The notes: generated from the sequence alone by a model not told the origin. Shown: positions 43,538 to 52,747, numbered from the stretch's first letter. The stretch is DNA of 54,609 nt from Phenylobacterium sp. (GCF_024508875.1 NZ_JANINU010000035.1:1-54609); one strand, 5' to 3'. Numbers and translations are program-made.

Positions 43538-43636
43538 CGTGCGCCCAGCCACCTCAGTGAAGGTCCATCCTCCCGCACTGTCCTAACCTTGCATCTCGGC
43601 GTAGGTCGGACGCGGAAGTGTTGGGAAGGATTCACG

Positions 43637-43969
43637 CTATTCAGTGCTTTGGGGTGGCATGATGTTGCGCAGCCAATCGGCGATCGCGGGGTCGACCGGC
43701 TTGCCATCATCGGAATGGACCGTCCCGTCGGCATTGATGAAGACGCTGCCGTTGGGCCCGGGCGGTGGCATCCGCGGCTGAGGCAGGGCGCCGCCACACC
43801 AGGGACAATGAAAGATGACGGTGTGGCCGATGCTGTATGCGCTGAGATGCTCGACCCAGTCGATCAGTGGCGCATCGGGCATGGATGCCCGCGCTTCCTG
43901 AGCTTCCGCGGGAGTGATGACCCCGCGATCGAGAAGTGCGGACACCGTCTCGTCGGATGGGGTGCTCAT
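43637..43969 (-). CDS. Hypothetical protein with CxxC (110 aa)
   Basis: ATG 43969, with an alternative ATG 9 nt upstream. The N-terminal part is helical (DETVSALLDRGVITPAEAQEARAS), the middle has HTVIFHCPWCGGALPQPRMPPPG, and the tail is NADGTVHSDDGKPVDPAIADWLRNIMP. The CPWCGGAL motif is a single CxxC zinc- or redox-type site of the 'HCPFCGGRL' kind seen in small immunity- or Imm-like proteins. The function is not known. Bases 43970-44245 hold dispersed-repeat copy 9 and no gene. Confidence 0.6.
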   Translation of the reverse strand: MSTPSDETVSALLDRGVITPAEAQEARASMPDAPLIDWVEHLSAYSIGHTVIFHCPWCGGALPQPRMPPPGPNGSVFINADGTVHSDDGKPVDPAIADWLRNIMPPQSTE

Positions 43970-44110
43970 GGCTTGCATCGTCGCGCAGCAGGTGTCCGCT
44001 GGCCGTGGCATGTTCGCACCCCCGACAATAATGGCAGAGCGACGCGAACCCACGCAGGCAGGCAAGTCAAGGACCGCAGAACTCGATCGCGGCCCTTGGC
44101 GTAAACCCCT

Positions 44111-44150
44111 GCCAACGTCGGCTTCCGGCCTCGATCTCAACGTCCGCAAC
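44111..44150 (-). repeat. Dispersed intergenic repeat, copy 9 (reverse)
   Basis: Read on the reverse strand: GTTGCGGACGTTGAGATC, then GGAAGCCGACGTTGGC; both arms are intact. Confidence 0.55.
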
Positions 44151-44245
44151 TGGCGCTAAAGCGACGTTCGTCGCGAGGCTCTCGCGCAATAGACAGCGGC
44201 AACGCATAGTGTCTCCCGGGGCGCGTCGAGAGACAGAGGTGCGGC

Positions 44246-44977
44246 ATGGGTTCCGCTGCGAACGAAGATCGCCGAGCGTCGCTGGAGATCAACCAGTCGG
44301 ATCTTCAGGCCTACGTGGCGGGGGAATTGCCCGAGCGACGGCGACGGGAGGTCGAGGGCTTCCTGGCCGCCAACCCGGACCTCGCGGCGCGTACCATGAC
44401 CGCGCTGCACATGTCTGGCACGGCGGGCCGACGGCCCCGCGCGCGCGGCTGGATCGCGGCGATGTTCGGCGTGGCGGTGCTGGCGAGCGTGGGCTCTGGG
44501 GCGGCCGTCTGGGCCGCCGGCGGGGGACGGGACCTGGACGGCTGGCGCGAACTGGATGGTGACAACCCGCCCGACTATGTCGAGGACGCTGCGGAATCTC
44601 GGCAGGCCACCCGACTGCGCGAGACCATGGCCTCGCAGGTGGAGACGACGCAGTTGGACGCACGCGAGATCCATCGGGCATTGGACCTTCCGCTGCCGCG
44701 CCTGCCGGCGACCTGGAAAGTCCGAGACGTGCAGGTGTTCCCGACCGACGACGGCCCGAGCGTCAACCTCGTGCTGGACACCGAGCGGGGGCGCGTGGAG
44801 CTGTTCGCGGTCAAGGTGCGCTCGGGGACGACGGAGCGTCCCGAAGTGGCGCGGCGGGGCCGGGAACTGGCGGCTTTCTGGGAACGCGGGGATGCGGCCT
44901 ACGTGCTCAGCGGGCCACAATCCCTCTCCGACTTGCTTTCGGATGCGTCCACCTTGGCCCGGAGCGCGAACCTATAG
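44246..44977 (+). CDS. Anti-sigma-factor-like membrane protein (orphan)
   Basis: A 243-aa protein. The N-terminal 55 residues (INQSDLQAYVAGELPERRRREVEGFLAANPDLAARTMTALHMSG) match the 'L.AYVDG.L....R..VE..LA..P..A' helix set of anti-sigma domains, without the zinc-binding His/Cys. A membrane segment lies at about 72-93 (GWIAAMFGVAVLASVGSGAAVWAA). The C-terminal part is periplasmic, containing PATWKVRDVQVFPTDDGPSVNLVLDT and ending like ChrR/RsiW-type sensor regions. No sigma-factor gene is adjacent, which is unusual. It is followed by the GMC gene after 47 nt. Confidence 0.75.
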   Translation: MGSAANEDRRASLEINQSDLQAYVAGELPERRRREVEGFLAANPDLAARTMTALHMSGTAGRRPRARGWIAAMFGVAVLASVGSGAAVWAAGGGRDLDGWRELDGDNPPDYVEDAAESRQATRLRETMASQVETTQLDAREIHRALDLPLPRLPATWKVRDVQVFPTDDGPSVNLVLDTERGRVELFAVKVRSGTTERPEVARRGRELAAFWERGDAAYVLSGPQSLSDLLSDASTLARSANL

Positions 44978-45024
44978 AGCTCCGCCGTGTTGGTGGCGCA
45001 CGGCAAACATCCTACCTGCACAAC

Positions 45025-46641
45025 ATGCATCTGGACCTCAACGACGCTCAGTCTCCCCAGGCCCTCCTGACCGAGGTGTGCATCGTCGGATGTGGCGCCG
45101 CGGGCATCACCGCCGCGCGCCGGCTCCTGGAACTGGGTCGAACCGTCGTCCTCCTGGAAAGCGGAGGGCTAGACTACGAGAAGGCCGTGGCTGGGCTCAA
45201 CGCGGGCCAGAACGTCGGGGAGGCCTATTATCCCCTGGAGGAGTCGCGCCTTCGCTTCTTCGGCGGCACGACGGCGATCTGGGGCGGCCGCATCGCGGAA
45301 CTCGATCCCATCGACCTTGAGCGGCGCGAATGGGTGCCGAACTCGGGTTGGCCGATCAATTGGGCCGAACTCTCAAGATACTACGCGCCGGCGCGCCGGA
45401 TCTTCGGCGAGCCGGAGACGGCCGCCACGGTGAAGGACCTTGCCGCCGCCGGCGTCTCGTTGCCGGGGTTTGATCCGAAGAGGATAGAGATCGGCCTCTG
45501 GACCTTCGACCGCCGATTCGATCGCTTCGTCTTCGACGCCTGCGCCGACTTGGTGGAGCACCCGCGCTGCACGATCGTGACCCACGCGACCGTCAAGAAC
45601 ATCGCGCTCGATCGCGGCGCAAAGGCGGTCCGCCGTCTGCAGGTGCGCTCCCTGAAGGGACGAGATCTGACGGTCACGGCCCAGGCCTTCCTGTTGGCCG
45701 CGGGAGGGCTGGAAAACCCCCGTCTCCTGCTCGCTTCGAATGACGTCATGCCTCACGGGATCGGCAACACCTACGACCAGGTCGGTCGCTACTTCATGGA
45801 GCATCCGCATGCCCGGGGTGGCCGTGTGGTGGGCGCCAAGGCCTGGGCGCTGCTCAAGGCGTTTGGGCGGAGCCACGTCGCCGGTGCGCGCGAACTGGCG
45901 GGCCTCCTGAAGCCCAGTCCCGGTGTGCAGGCCGAGCGGCGCATCCTCAACAGCTCGCTCACGATCGCCGCCCGCCAACCCGCTAACGCCGCGCCGAATT
46001 GGGGCATGCAGGCCTACATGTCGCTGAAGCATGGCATGGCGCCGTCCCGTCAGGGACGAGCGCTATGGAAGCTGACCAAGAGGGCGACCAAGTGGGTCCA
46101 GCGGCGCACGGACCCCCTCCGCCCCTGGCTGCTGCACCGGGCCGGGCTTCGCGACCTGACGCTCCTAGTCCGCGCTGAGCAGTCGCCGAACCCGCTCAGC
46201 CGTGTCGTGCTCACCAATCAGCGCGACGACCTGGGCGTGCCGCGGATCGCGCTCGACTGGCGGACGACGCGGCTGGACGTCGAAAGCGTGACCGGGCTCG
46301 TGAGCGCCCTCGACGAGGAACTGCGCCGCCTGGGGCTGGGCCGCGTGCAGCCCGCGGACTGGCTCGCGGATCCTGACGGCGGCTGGCGTACAGATCCCCT
46401 GATCAGCGCCCATCCCATCGGCGGCTATCACCACATGGGCACGACCCGGATGGCGGATGATCCGCATCAAGGGGTCGTTGACGCCACGGGCCGTGTGCAT
46501 GGCGTCGAGAACCTCTACGTCCTCGGGAGCTCGGTCTTCCCGACCTCGGGTTGGGCGAACCCGACCCTAACGATCGCTGCGCTGACGTTGCGAACCGTGG
46601 ACCGCTTGGAAGCCCGCCTCGCGCGACAGCGCGCCGCCTAG
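45025..46641 (+). CDS. GMC family oxidoreductase
   Basis: A 538-aa protein. N-terminal FAD Rossmann motif VCIVGCGAAGITAARRLLELGRTVVLLESGG. The second flavin region is FFGGTTAIWGGRIAELDP. The C-terminal catalytic GMC motif is SAHPIGGYHHMGTTRMADDP, followed by LYVLGSSVFPTSGWANPTLTIAALTLR. His in GGYHHMGT is the expected active-site base. It oxidises an alcohol or sugar-type substrate with FAD; no cytochrome subunit or gluconate-type small subunit is adjacent. The stop TAG overlaps the stop of the convergent cation-efflux gene as the palindrome CTAG. Confidence 0.93.
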   Translation: MHLDLNDAQSPQALLTEVCIVGCGAAGITAARRLLELGRTVVLLESGGLDYEKAVAGLNAGQNVGEAYYPLEESRLRFFGGTTAIWGGRIAELDPIDLERREWVPNSGWPINWAELSRYYAPARRIFGEPETAATVKDLAAAGVSLPGFDPKRIEIGLWTFDRRFDRFVFDACADLVEHPRCTIVTHATVKNIALDRGAKAVRRLQVRSLKGRDLTVTAQAFLLAAGGLENPRLLLASNDVMPHGIGNTYDQVGRYFMEHPHARGGRVVGAKAWALLKAFGRSHVAGARELAGLLKPSPGVQAERRILNSSLTIAARQPANAAPNWGMQAYMSLKHGMAPSRQGRALWKLTKRATKWVQRRTDPLRPWLLHRAGLRDLTLLVRAEQSPNPLSRVVLTNQRDDLGVPRIALDWRTTRLDVESVTGLVSALDEELRRLGLGRVQPADWLADPDGGWRTDPLISAHPIGGYHHMGTTRMADDPHQGVVDATGRVHGVENLYVLGSSVFPTSGWANPTLTIAALTLRTVDRLEARLARQRAA

Positions 46642-47579
46642 GCTTCGGCCTCGTCGTTGCCCCGGCGGTCGGCGTCGAAGCTTTGGGCCTCGATGAAGAC
46701 CTGGCCGATCTCGGGGTAGGCCTCACGCAACTTCCGCTCGATGCGGGTGACGATCCGTTCGACCTCGCCGGCGGGCAGGCTGTCTTCGAAGTCGAGGCTC
46801 AGGGCGACGAACACCTCGTTCGGTCCGAAGTGCATCGTCCTCGCCTGGTTCAGGCCGACGACACCAGGTTCGGCGCGGGCGATCCGGTTGATGCCCACCC
46901 GGGTCTCGTGGCTGGCCGCCTCGCCGGTCAGCAGGCTCTGGCTTTCGGCCGCGAGGAAGAAAGCGGTCACGGCGAGGATCCCACCGATGAGCAGCGACGC
47001 CACACCATCCAGAACGGGCATGTCGAGCGCCTCGCTCAGGAACACGCCGAGGAGGGCGATGACCAAGCCCGCAAGGGCGGCCGTGTCCTCGAACAGGACG
47101 GTGAAAACGGTCGGATCCTTGCTCGACTTGATTTCCGCGATGATCGATCGGCTGCCGCGCTGTTGGTTGAAGGCCTTCAGGGCGACCAGCCAGACACCCC
47201 CTTCGAAGACGATGCCGAGCCCGAGGACCAAGTAGTTGACCCAGGCGTGCTCGATGCTGTGCGGATGCTTGACCTTCTCAAGGCCGTGCATGAACGACAC
47301 GATCGCGCCGACGCCGAAGATCAGGACGGCGACGACGAAGGTGTAGAAGTAGAGCTGCAGTCCGTAGCCGAATGGATGCCGCGCATCTGCGGGCTTGGCC
47401 GCCCGCCGGAGGCCAAATAGCAGCAGCAGCTGATTGCCGGTGTCGACGACGGAATGGATCGCCTCGCTAAGCATCGCGGCGCTGCCGGTGAAGCCGGCGG
47501 CGGCGAACTTGGTGAGCGCGATCGCGGTGTTCCCCGCCAGCGCGGCGTAGATGACGGTCTTCGATGTGTGGGAGGCCAT
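46638..47579 (-). CDS. Cation diffusion facilitator family transporter
   Basis: A 313-aa inner-membrane protein. Six membrane segments span about 10-205, with the CDF signature TGSAAMLSEAIHSVVDTGNQLLLLFG (metal-site residues S-E-x2-H-S-x2-D) and ALDMPVLDGVASLLIGGILA in TM5 (the D-x3-D type site). The C-terminal cytoplasmic domain has MHFGPNEVFVALSLDFED, the 'G...V...l.v' CDF dimer fold. It exports divalent metal ions (zinc, iron or manganese) in exchange for protons. Monocistronic, convergent with the GMC gene. Confidence 0.93.
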   Translation of the reverse strand: MASHTSKTVIYAALAGNTAIALTKFAAAGFTGSAAMLSEAIHSVVDTGNQLLLLFGLRRAAKPADARHPFGYGLQLYFYTFVVAVLIFGVGAIVSFMHGLEKVKHPHSIEHAWVNYLVLGLGIVFEGGVWLVALKAFNQQRGSRSIIAEIKSSKDPTVFTVLFEDTAALAGLVIALLGVFLSEALDMPVLDGVASLLIGGILAVTAFFLAAESQSLLTGEAASHETRVGINRIARAEPGVVGLNQARTMHFGPNEVFVALSLDFEDSLPAGEVERIVTRIERKLREAYPEIGQVFIEAQSFDADRRGNDEAEA

Positions 47580-47937
47580 GGGCGGCGGACACTACGAAGC
47601 GCTCGCACTTGCCGCAATAAGGGGGCCGCCAAACGCGGAACCGCCCCCCAACGAGCCAGGCGAGCCCTTGAGCCTCCCGCGCGAACGTCCGCTCTCTGGC
47701 CCGACCTCTATGTCAGCTCATGGCGCAAAGGTGACCACCGCGCGCTGATCTATCAGGATGACCCTGGGTCAGGGATCGCGGCAAGCGCGTCGCCCCCGTT
47801 GGTGAGATGCGTGGTGGCGGCCTCGAAACGCGCCGTTCGATCTCGGCGGCGTCGAGGTCAGATCCTTGGGCTGCCTTCGTCCACGCGATAGCGCGCGTAA
47901 CCGCGGCTGCGGCCGCCCAGGCGACGCGGGTCTGGCC
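47580..47937. other. Intergenic 358 bp with dispersed-repeat copy 10
   Basis: Should hold the promoter of the leftward cation-efflux gene. No coding frame of note. Confidence 0.4.
47681..47716 (-). repeat. Dispersed intergenic repeat, copy 10 (reverse)
   Basis: Read on the reverse strand: TGACATAGAGGTCGGG, then CCAGAGAGCGGACGTTCGC. Confidence 0.5.
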
Positions 47938-49545
47938 TTAGGGACATCGATAGCCGCGATAGGCGCCCAGCTTGGGAGGCGGGCTGGCCAAGGATTCCCG
48001 CACCTCTCGGCCGGAACTCATCGTGCGCACGAGGGTCTCGCCGTCGCGCCGTGTCGTGAAGGTCTCTTTCGACCCCTGGCGCTCGATCGAGCCCGAGCCG
48101 GCGGAGTTCAGCGTCTCGACCAGATTCGCGCCGTCGGCGTACAGATACTGCAGGCTAACCCCGGGCTCGACCCAGCAGGTCCACAACACCAGCGCTCCGC
48201 GCGCGTCCATCACCTCATAGCCGGCGTCACGGCGCTGGCCCCATTGGACGAGATTGGGGGACTCGGCGCTCAGGGACAGCCTGTAGGGCCTTGACGGATC
48301 GATCCGGGTCACGGCGAAGATATAGACCGCGTCCTTGGGCAGTACAGCCTTGAGCGTCGCCGCGCCTTGGCCGCCGGACGTCAGCATTTCCGCGCCTTCC
48401 GGCGTGAAGATCGTGACGCCGAGGACGCCTGTTCCGGTCACGGCGGCGGTCAGCACCGCGCCGGCCTCGCCGATCACGCCGTAGAGCTCGGTCTTCGCGC
48501 CAGCCGGGCGGGACAGCGTCTGGCCGAAATCCATGACGGTGATCCCGTCCGGGAGCTCCAGCTTAGGCAGGACCGCCGGCGCAGGCGCCTCGGCCGGCCC
48601 AGGCGCGGGCTGGGGCGGTGGAAGAGCCTGGGCGATCTGCACTGCCGCGGGGGGCGGCGGGGCGAAGGACGGGGCGCTCGTTCCGTCGCCGATCGACAAC
48701 AGATAGGACCCCACCTTCTGCGGCTTCCGCGTGAACAGCGCGATGTAATAAGGCCCGTCCGTGGGCAGCACATACCGTAGCGGAGCGTCCCTGGCCGGGC
48801 CCTGGACCACCATCTTCTGACCCTTCGCTCCGGCGCGGATGCCGACCTCCAGGTCCGGGATGTCGGTCTGCAGCTGCAGCGTGACCGTCTGGCCGGCGAC
48901 GCCGGTCAGGACGAACTGCTCAAATCGCCAGCCCGGCAGGCCGTTGAAGGCCCCATTGGCGAGGTCACTGGCGATGAGCTGACCGGGCTTCACGGGAGTC
49001 GGGTTATTGAAGCTTTCGGCAAAGGTCGGCGTGACCTCGACGCGCTGGCCCTGCGCTGCGACCGCCGTCGGCCTTGGCAGGGGCGCGGGCGACGGCGAGT
49101 CGAACGACGGCGCGCTCGTCCCATCGCCGATCGAGAGTTGATAGGCGCCGAAACGCTGGGGGCCCTTGGCTTCGACGATGATCCAATACCTCCCGTCCTT
49201 CGGCAGGACGTAGGTGATCGGCTGGCCGGGGCCGGGCTGGAACACGGTCTTGCGGAGGCCGAAATCCGCGCCGAACGACATGGAGATCGTCGGGATGTCG
49301 CTCTTCAGCCGAAGGTTGACGGTCTGGCCGGCCTTGCCTTGCAACTGGATCAGTTCGTAGCTCCGCGCGGGCGCCAGCCAATACTGATCGACCTCGGAGA
49401 TGTGGCTCGAGATCGTCTGTCCGACCCGCGCCAGGATCGGGTCGCTCGCGGGCGTCGTGCGGGTCGCTTCGATTTCGACGAGCTGGGCGTGGGCCGTGCC
49501 CGCGGCCAGCGCCGCCAGGCCCACCAGCAAGAGGGCGCGGATCAT
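47938..49545 (-). CDS. Exported repeat protein with PPC-like beta domains
   Basis: A 535-aa protein from ATG 49545. Signal peptide about 1-20 (ALLLVGLAALAAGTAHA-Q). Three beta-sandwich repeats follow. Two near-identical ones share 'ELIQLQGKAGQTVNLRLKSDIP', 'TYVLPKDGRYWIIVEAKGPQRFGAYQLSIGDGTSAPSF' and the corresponding 'FVLTGVAGQTVTLQLQTDIP', 'RYVLPTDGPYYIALFTRKPQKVGSYLLSIGDGTSAPSF'. This resembles bacterial pre-peptidase C-terminal domains. A third, diverged copy and a Cys-containing tail (LWTCWVEPG, RGYRCP) end it. It overlaps the upstream exported protein gene by ATGA. Role probably structural or binding at the cell surface. Confidence 0.8.
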   Translation of the reverse strand: MIRALLLVGLAALAAGTAHAQLVEIEATRTTPASDPILARVGQTISSHISEVDQYWLAPARSYELIQLQGKAGQTVNLRLKSDIPTISMSFGADFGLRKTVFQPGPGQPITYVLPKDGRYWIIVEAKGPQRFGAYQLSIGDGTSAPSFDSPSPAPLPRPTAVAAQGQRVEVTPTFAESFNNPTPVKPGQLIASDLANGAFNGLPGWRFEQFVLTGVAGQTVTLQLQTDIPDLEVGIRAGAKGQKMVVQGPARDAPLRYVLPTDGPYYIALFTRKPQKVGSYLLSIGDGTSAPSFAPPPPAAVQIAQALPPPQPAPGPAEAPAPAVLPKLELPDGITVMDFGQTLSRPAGAKTELYGVIGEAGAVLTAAVTGTGVLGVTIFTPEGAEMLTSGGQGAATLKAVLPKDAVYIFAVTRIDPSRPYRLSLSAESPNLVQWGQRRDAGYEVMDARGALVLWTCWVEPGVSLQYLYADGANLVETLNSAGSGSIERQGSKETFTTRRDGETLVRTMSSGREVRESLASPPPKLGAYRGYRCP

Positions 49546-50240
49546 TGGGCGGGCCCCCGGCGGCGGCGCTCGTCCATCACCTGCTTGATCCGCCGCTGCA
49601 TCTCGGCGTCGGCCTGCGCGCCCTTGGCGGCGGCCTCGGCGCGCTTGCGGTCCTGGGCGGCGAGATCCTTCGCAACCTGCTCGTCGAACGCCTTGCGGAA
49701 GTCCTTCGCCGAGGTGTCCTCCTTGATGATCAGCGCGGCCGGCGGCGGAGCCGGCTTCGGCGGAGGCGGCGGAGCAGGTTTGGGCGGCGGCTTCGGCGCC
49801 GGCGCGCCCGGCTTTTCCGGCTCGGGCGGCTTCGGCGCCCTGTCGGCCGGGATCATTCCCATGCCTTCCACCCAGATAGGCCGCGCTCCTTCCGGCAAGC
49901 CCTTGGGCCAGGGTGCCTCCTGGATGACATAGCCGTGCTTGATCCGGGCTTGGATCGCGAGCTCCGGCGTGTCTTCGGGGACGCAGCGGATGTTGTGATG
50001 CTGCGGGTAGATCGGAAGCGCGCGATCGCGGATGTAGTTTTCGAAGTTGTTGAACATCTCCTTCCCGTTCGTCTTCACGACCGGGAGGCCGGTGGCCACG
50101 GGCTCGCCTGACGTGAAGAGGTAGCAGGCGATGTAGAACACATCGTCGGTGGTCGGCTTCCATCCCCTGCGTTCGGCCGACGCCGCCGATGGAAACCCCA
50201 ACAGGAGGCTAAGGCCCGCGACCAGGATTCGACGAAACAT
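49542..50240 (-). CDS. Exported protein with Pro-rich linker and coiled coil
   Basis: A 232-aa protein from ATG 50240 (a TTG at 50258 is possible). Signal peptide about 1-23 (FRRILVAGLSLLLGFPSAASA). A globular part follows (WKPTTDDVFYIACYLFTSGEP, then MFNNFENYIRDRALPIYPQHHNIRCVPEDTPELAI) with two Cys that may pair. A Pro/Lys linker (PKPPPKPAPPPPPKP) leads to a charged helix of about 60 residues (DFRKAFDEQVAKDLAAQDRKRAEAAAKG). First gene of the pair with the PPC-like protein; they may form one envelope complex. No family recognised. The 280 bp beyond (to 50540) holds no clear gene. Confidence 0.75.
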   Translation of the reverse strand: MFRRILVAGLSLLLGFPSAASAERRGWKPTTDDVFYIACYLFTSGEPVATGLPVVKTNGKEMFNNFENYIRDRALPIYPQHHNIRCVPEDTPELAIQARIKHGYVIQEAPWPKGLPEGARPIWVEGMGMIPADRAPKPPEPEKPGAPAPKPPPKPAPPPPPKPAPPPAALIIKEDTSAKDFRKAFDEQVAKDLAAQDRKRAEAAAKGAQADAEMQRRIKQVMDERRRRGPAQ

Positions 50241-50540
50241 CCCCACGCCCCCGCGCAACTGAACTCCCGTACCTAGCTTGACCTTGAGGTCCTGAACGCC
50301 AGATGTATGGGAACCTTAGAGGATCTCGACTAGGGCCTGGACGCTCGTGGCCGAGTGGTGCGCCGCCATTTCGCCATCTCGGGGTAGGTGAGGCGGATCT
50401 CCTCACCGGCCAGGCTCAGAATGTCTAGTTTCCGGAGCCGAGCCGATGACCGCTCCTGGCGCGTCGCGGCTATCGAGTGCCAGAGGTCGCGGCTATAGAC
50501 CTCGCGTCGGCCTTCAAGGATTTTACGCCCCGAGGAATCG

Positions 50541-51014
50541 CTACTTTAAACTCAGCCCGATCAATTCGAGCAGCATCCGCAGCCAACGAAACGAATGCCC
50601 CTCCCGCGCAAGATCGAACAGCTGGGCTGCGTTTGCCTTGAGGAAGTTTACAATCGAATTGCCGAGTCCAGATGCGCTGTCGCCGGTCCAGCGAGCCGCC
50701 ATCTTCGGCCATTCTGAGCCGTAGTGTTTAAACCCAGCGATGACAACTCGGCCCATGCTAGCGAGCGCACCGCGCAGCCATCGTAAGCCTAACGCGGTCG
50801 CGGCCGGGGATGGCGGCGTCGATGTGTTAGCCACAGGACGGGCTACTTCACTGCTGAGCAACTGAGTGTCCGAGTCGAAGATATCTTCGCTCGTCGCGAG
50901 GCGGTGGAGTAGGGGTGCGACTAACCGCTTCCTCATTTCGTCTAACGCAGCGAGGTTTCCCACATAGACGTCGAGTTCGCGAGCAAGAGCCGATACGTCC
51001 GGAAACAGGCTCAT
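50541..51014 (-). CDS. Hypothetical protein (157 aa)
   Basis: Start ATG 51014 chosen because upstream residues in the frame are Pro/Arg-rich and non-protein-like; a longer start is possible. Helical protein: FPDVSALARELDVYVGNLAALDEMRKRLVAPLLHRLATSEDIF, a Pro/Ser linker, then IVNFLKANAAQLFDLAREGHSFRWLRMLLELIGLSL. There is no signal peptide. The hydrophobic segment LRWLRGALASMGRVVIAGF could be membrane-associated. It lies 143 bp downstream of the TpsB gene on the same strand. Function unknown. Confidence 0.5.
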   Translation of the reverse strand: MSLFPDVSALARELDVYVGNLAALDEMRKRLVAPLLHRLATSEDIFDSDTQLLSSEVARPVANTSTPPSPAATALGLRWLRGALASMGRVVIAGFKHYGSEWPKMAARWTGDSASGLGNSIVNFLKANAAQLFDLAREGHSFRWLRMLLELIGLSLK

Positions 51015-51157
51015 CCGGACCCCCGACCTCGACAACCAAGGCGGGGGCGGAGGTGCGGCTCGGCTCTGTCGCATAAACCCCCGGCGGTCGACCGGCTGGG
51101 GATTCGGTCCGTGGTCGCATCGGGGGTCGCGGCGGCGGGCTGGCCGCCTCCGAGAGC

Positions 51158-52747
51158 TCAGAACCAGGCCCACAGTGAGGCGAAGGCCCGCCAATCCTTG
51201 TCCCGGGCCTCGAAGGGCGTGCGCGTCAACGGGCGGGCTGCCTCCAGCCGCATCGTGAGGCGCCCGTTGAGCGTCAGCCTGGCGCCTGCGCCCGCGGACG
51301 AGAAGGCGGCGGACCGGCCTCCGAAGGCGGTGCGCTTGTTCCAGACCTTGGCCGCGTCCACGAAGACGTAGGTCTGCAGGAAGCTCACGGGTGATCTCTG
51401 AGGCGCAAAGCCGTAGCGGAACTCCGCCAGACCCGCGACGCCGCTGTCGCCGGAGATCTCGGCGTAGTTGTAGCCTCGGCCGTAAGGCAGGCCGCCTGGG
51501 GCGAACTCTTCCGACAACAGCAGCGGGTCAGGAGCCCACTGACCGTCGGCGGAGACGTAGACGCCCGCCCTTTCGCCCACGTCGCGATAGTGGCTGACGC
51601 CCGCGTTGAACTTCCAGAACGACCCATCGGCGTCAAAGCGGGAGTTGTCGAAGCCGACTTTCCGTGTCGCCCCCAGGATCTCCAGACCGCGCGAGACCTG
51701 CAGATAGCCGCTCAGCGAGCCGTCGCCCCGGCCACGGTCGGCCTGCAGAGAGGCGCGCAGCACGCGCAAGTCGTCCGCGTACGCGGCGCCGTTGCTGAAG
51801 GCCTGTTCTACGTGCCGCCCATCTAACATCACCGAGGCCCACAAGGACTCGCGTCGTCCTCGCACGATCGGATGGGTGATCCGCAGGCTGGCGGCCTGGC
51901 TCTGGGTCCCGACGTTGTTGTTGAGCGGCGTGGTTCCCTGACGGGACCGCGACGCCGACGCGGCGCCGCGGATCCGTGAGCCGCCCGGCAGGGCGGCGGC
52001 GTAAGACACCTCGCCTTGCACGAATTCGCCAGGGTCGTCGGGGACGGTCAGCACCGAGAGAGCGAGTTGGTCGCCCGGTCGGGCCAGGCTGTTGCGAGCG
52101 ATCCGGGCGTTGGCCTGGACCGGCCCGACGGACTCCGTGCCGCGGTTGTCGACATAGAGACTGCCCGTCCAGCGTTTCAGGCCGGCGGCGACCACCAGCC
52201 GATGCCGCGCCGGATCCTCGATGAACGGCTCGATGCTCGAGCGCGGCTGCACGCCAGGCAGGTCGGCGGCCAGGGTGAGCCGTCGCTCGAGGTCGGTCAG
52301 GCGCAGCGGCCGCCGGTCGGTCAGGGGCGAAAGGAGCGATCCAAGCGCCGGGGCCGCGTCGCCGCTGATCTTAATCTCACCGATGTAGCCCTCGTAGACC
52401 CGGATGCGGGCGTGCCCACCCGGCGCCTGCGGGGGAACCACGGCGCGCGTGAGGAAGTAGCCGTCCGCGCGGTACTTGTCGGTGATCGCCTGCGCAATCT
52501 TCACGAGGTCTGCCACCGTGACCTCACGAGCAAGGTAACCGGCGTACAAGGGGGCAAAGTCCCGCAGCGGATAGGCCGTGACCCCATCCACCGTCAGAGC
52601 GGTCAGCACGAACGAGGGCGGTGTCGAAGCGTCCGCGGGCGGCTGCGCCGCCGCGGGCCCGGGCCCTGCCGCGCCCAGAAGCCCGGCCGACAGCGCCAGG
52701 GCGACCGCCCGCAGCGGCCGTCGTTCACGGTATGGGTCGTATGCCAC
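51158..52747 (-). CDS. TpsB/ShlB/FhaC-type outer-membrane secretion protein
   Basis: A 529-aa protein. Signal peptide about 1-34 (AVALALSAGLLGAAGPGPAAAQ). POTRA_2 domain about 45-120 (FVLTALTVDGVTAYPLRDFAPLYAGYLAREVTVADLVKIAQAITDKYRADGYFLTRAVVPPQ), a second POTRA about 120-190 (IRVYEGYIGEIKISGD). ShlB-type 16-strand barrel follows, with the conserved VDNRGTESVGP region and FAPGGLPYGRGYNYAEISGD, the family's '(V)RGY' loop 6 signature as GRGY. C-terminal end WRAFASLWAWF has the terminal aromatic. It forms the outer-membrane pore of a two-partner secretion system. Divergent from the FecR-domain repeat protein, its probable partner. Confidence 0.93.
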   Translation of the reverse strand: MAYDPYRERRPLRAVALALSAGLLGAAGPGPAAAQPPADASTPPSFVLTALTVDGVTAYPLRDFAPLYAGYLAREVTVADLVKIAQAITDKYRADGYFLTRAVVPPQAPGGHARIRVYEGYIGEIKISGDAAPALGSLLSPLTDRRPLRLTDLERRLTLAADLPGVQPRSSIEPFIEDPARHRLVVAAGLKRWTGSLYVDNRGTESVGPVQANARIARNSLARPGDQLALSVLTVPDDPGEFVQGEVSYAAALPGGSRIRGAASASRSRQGTTPLNNNVGTQSQAASLRITHPIVRGRRESLWASVMLDGRHVEQAFSNGAAYADDLRVLRASLQADRGRGDGSLSGYLQVSRGLEILGATRKVGFDNSRFDADGSFWKFNAGVSHYRDVGERAGVYVSADGQWAPDPLLLSEEFAPGGLPYGRGYNYAEISGDSGVAGLAEFRYGFAPQRSPVSFLQTYVFVDAAKVWNKRTAFGGRSAAFSSAGAGARLTLNGRLTMRLEAARPLTRTPFEARDKDWRAFASLWAWF

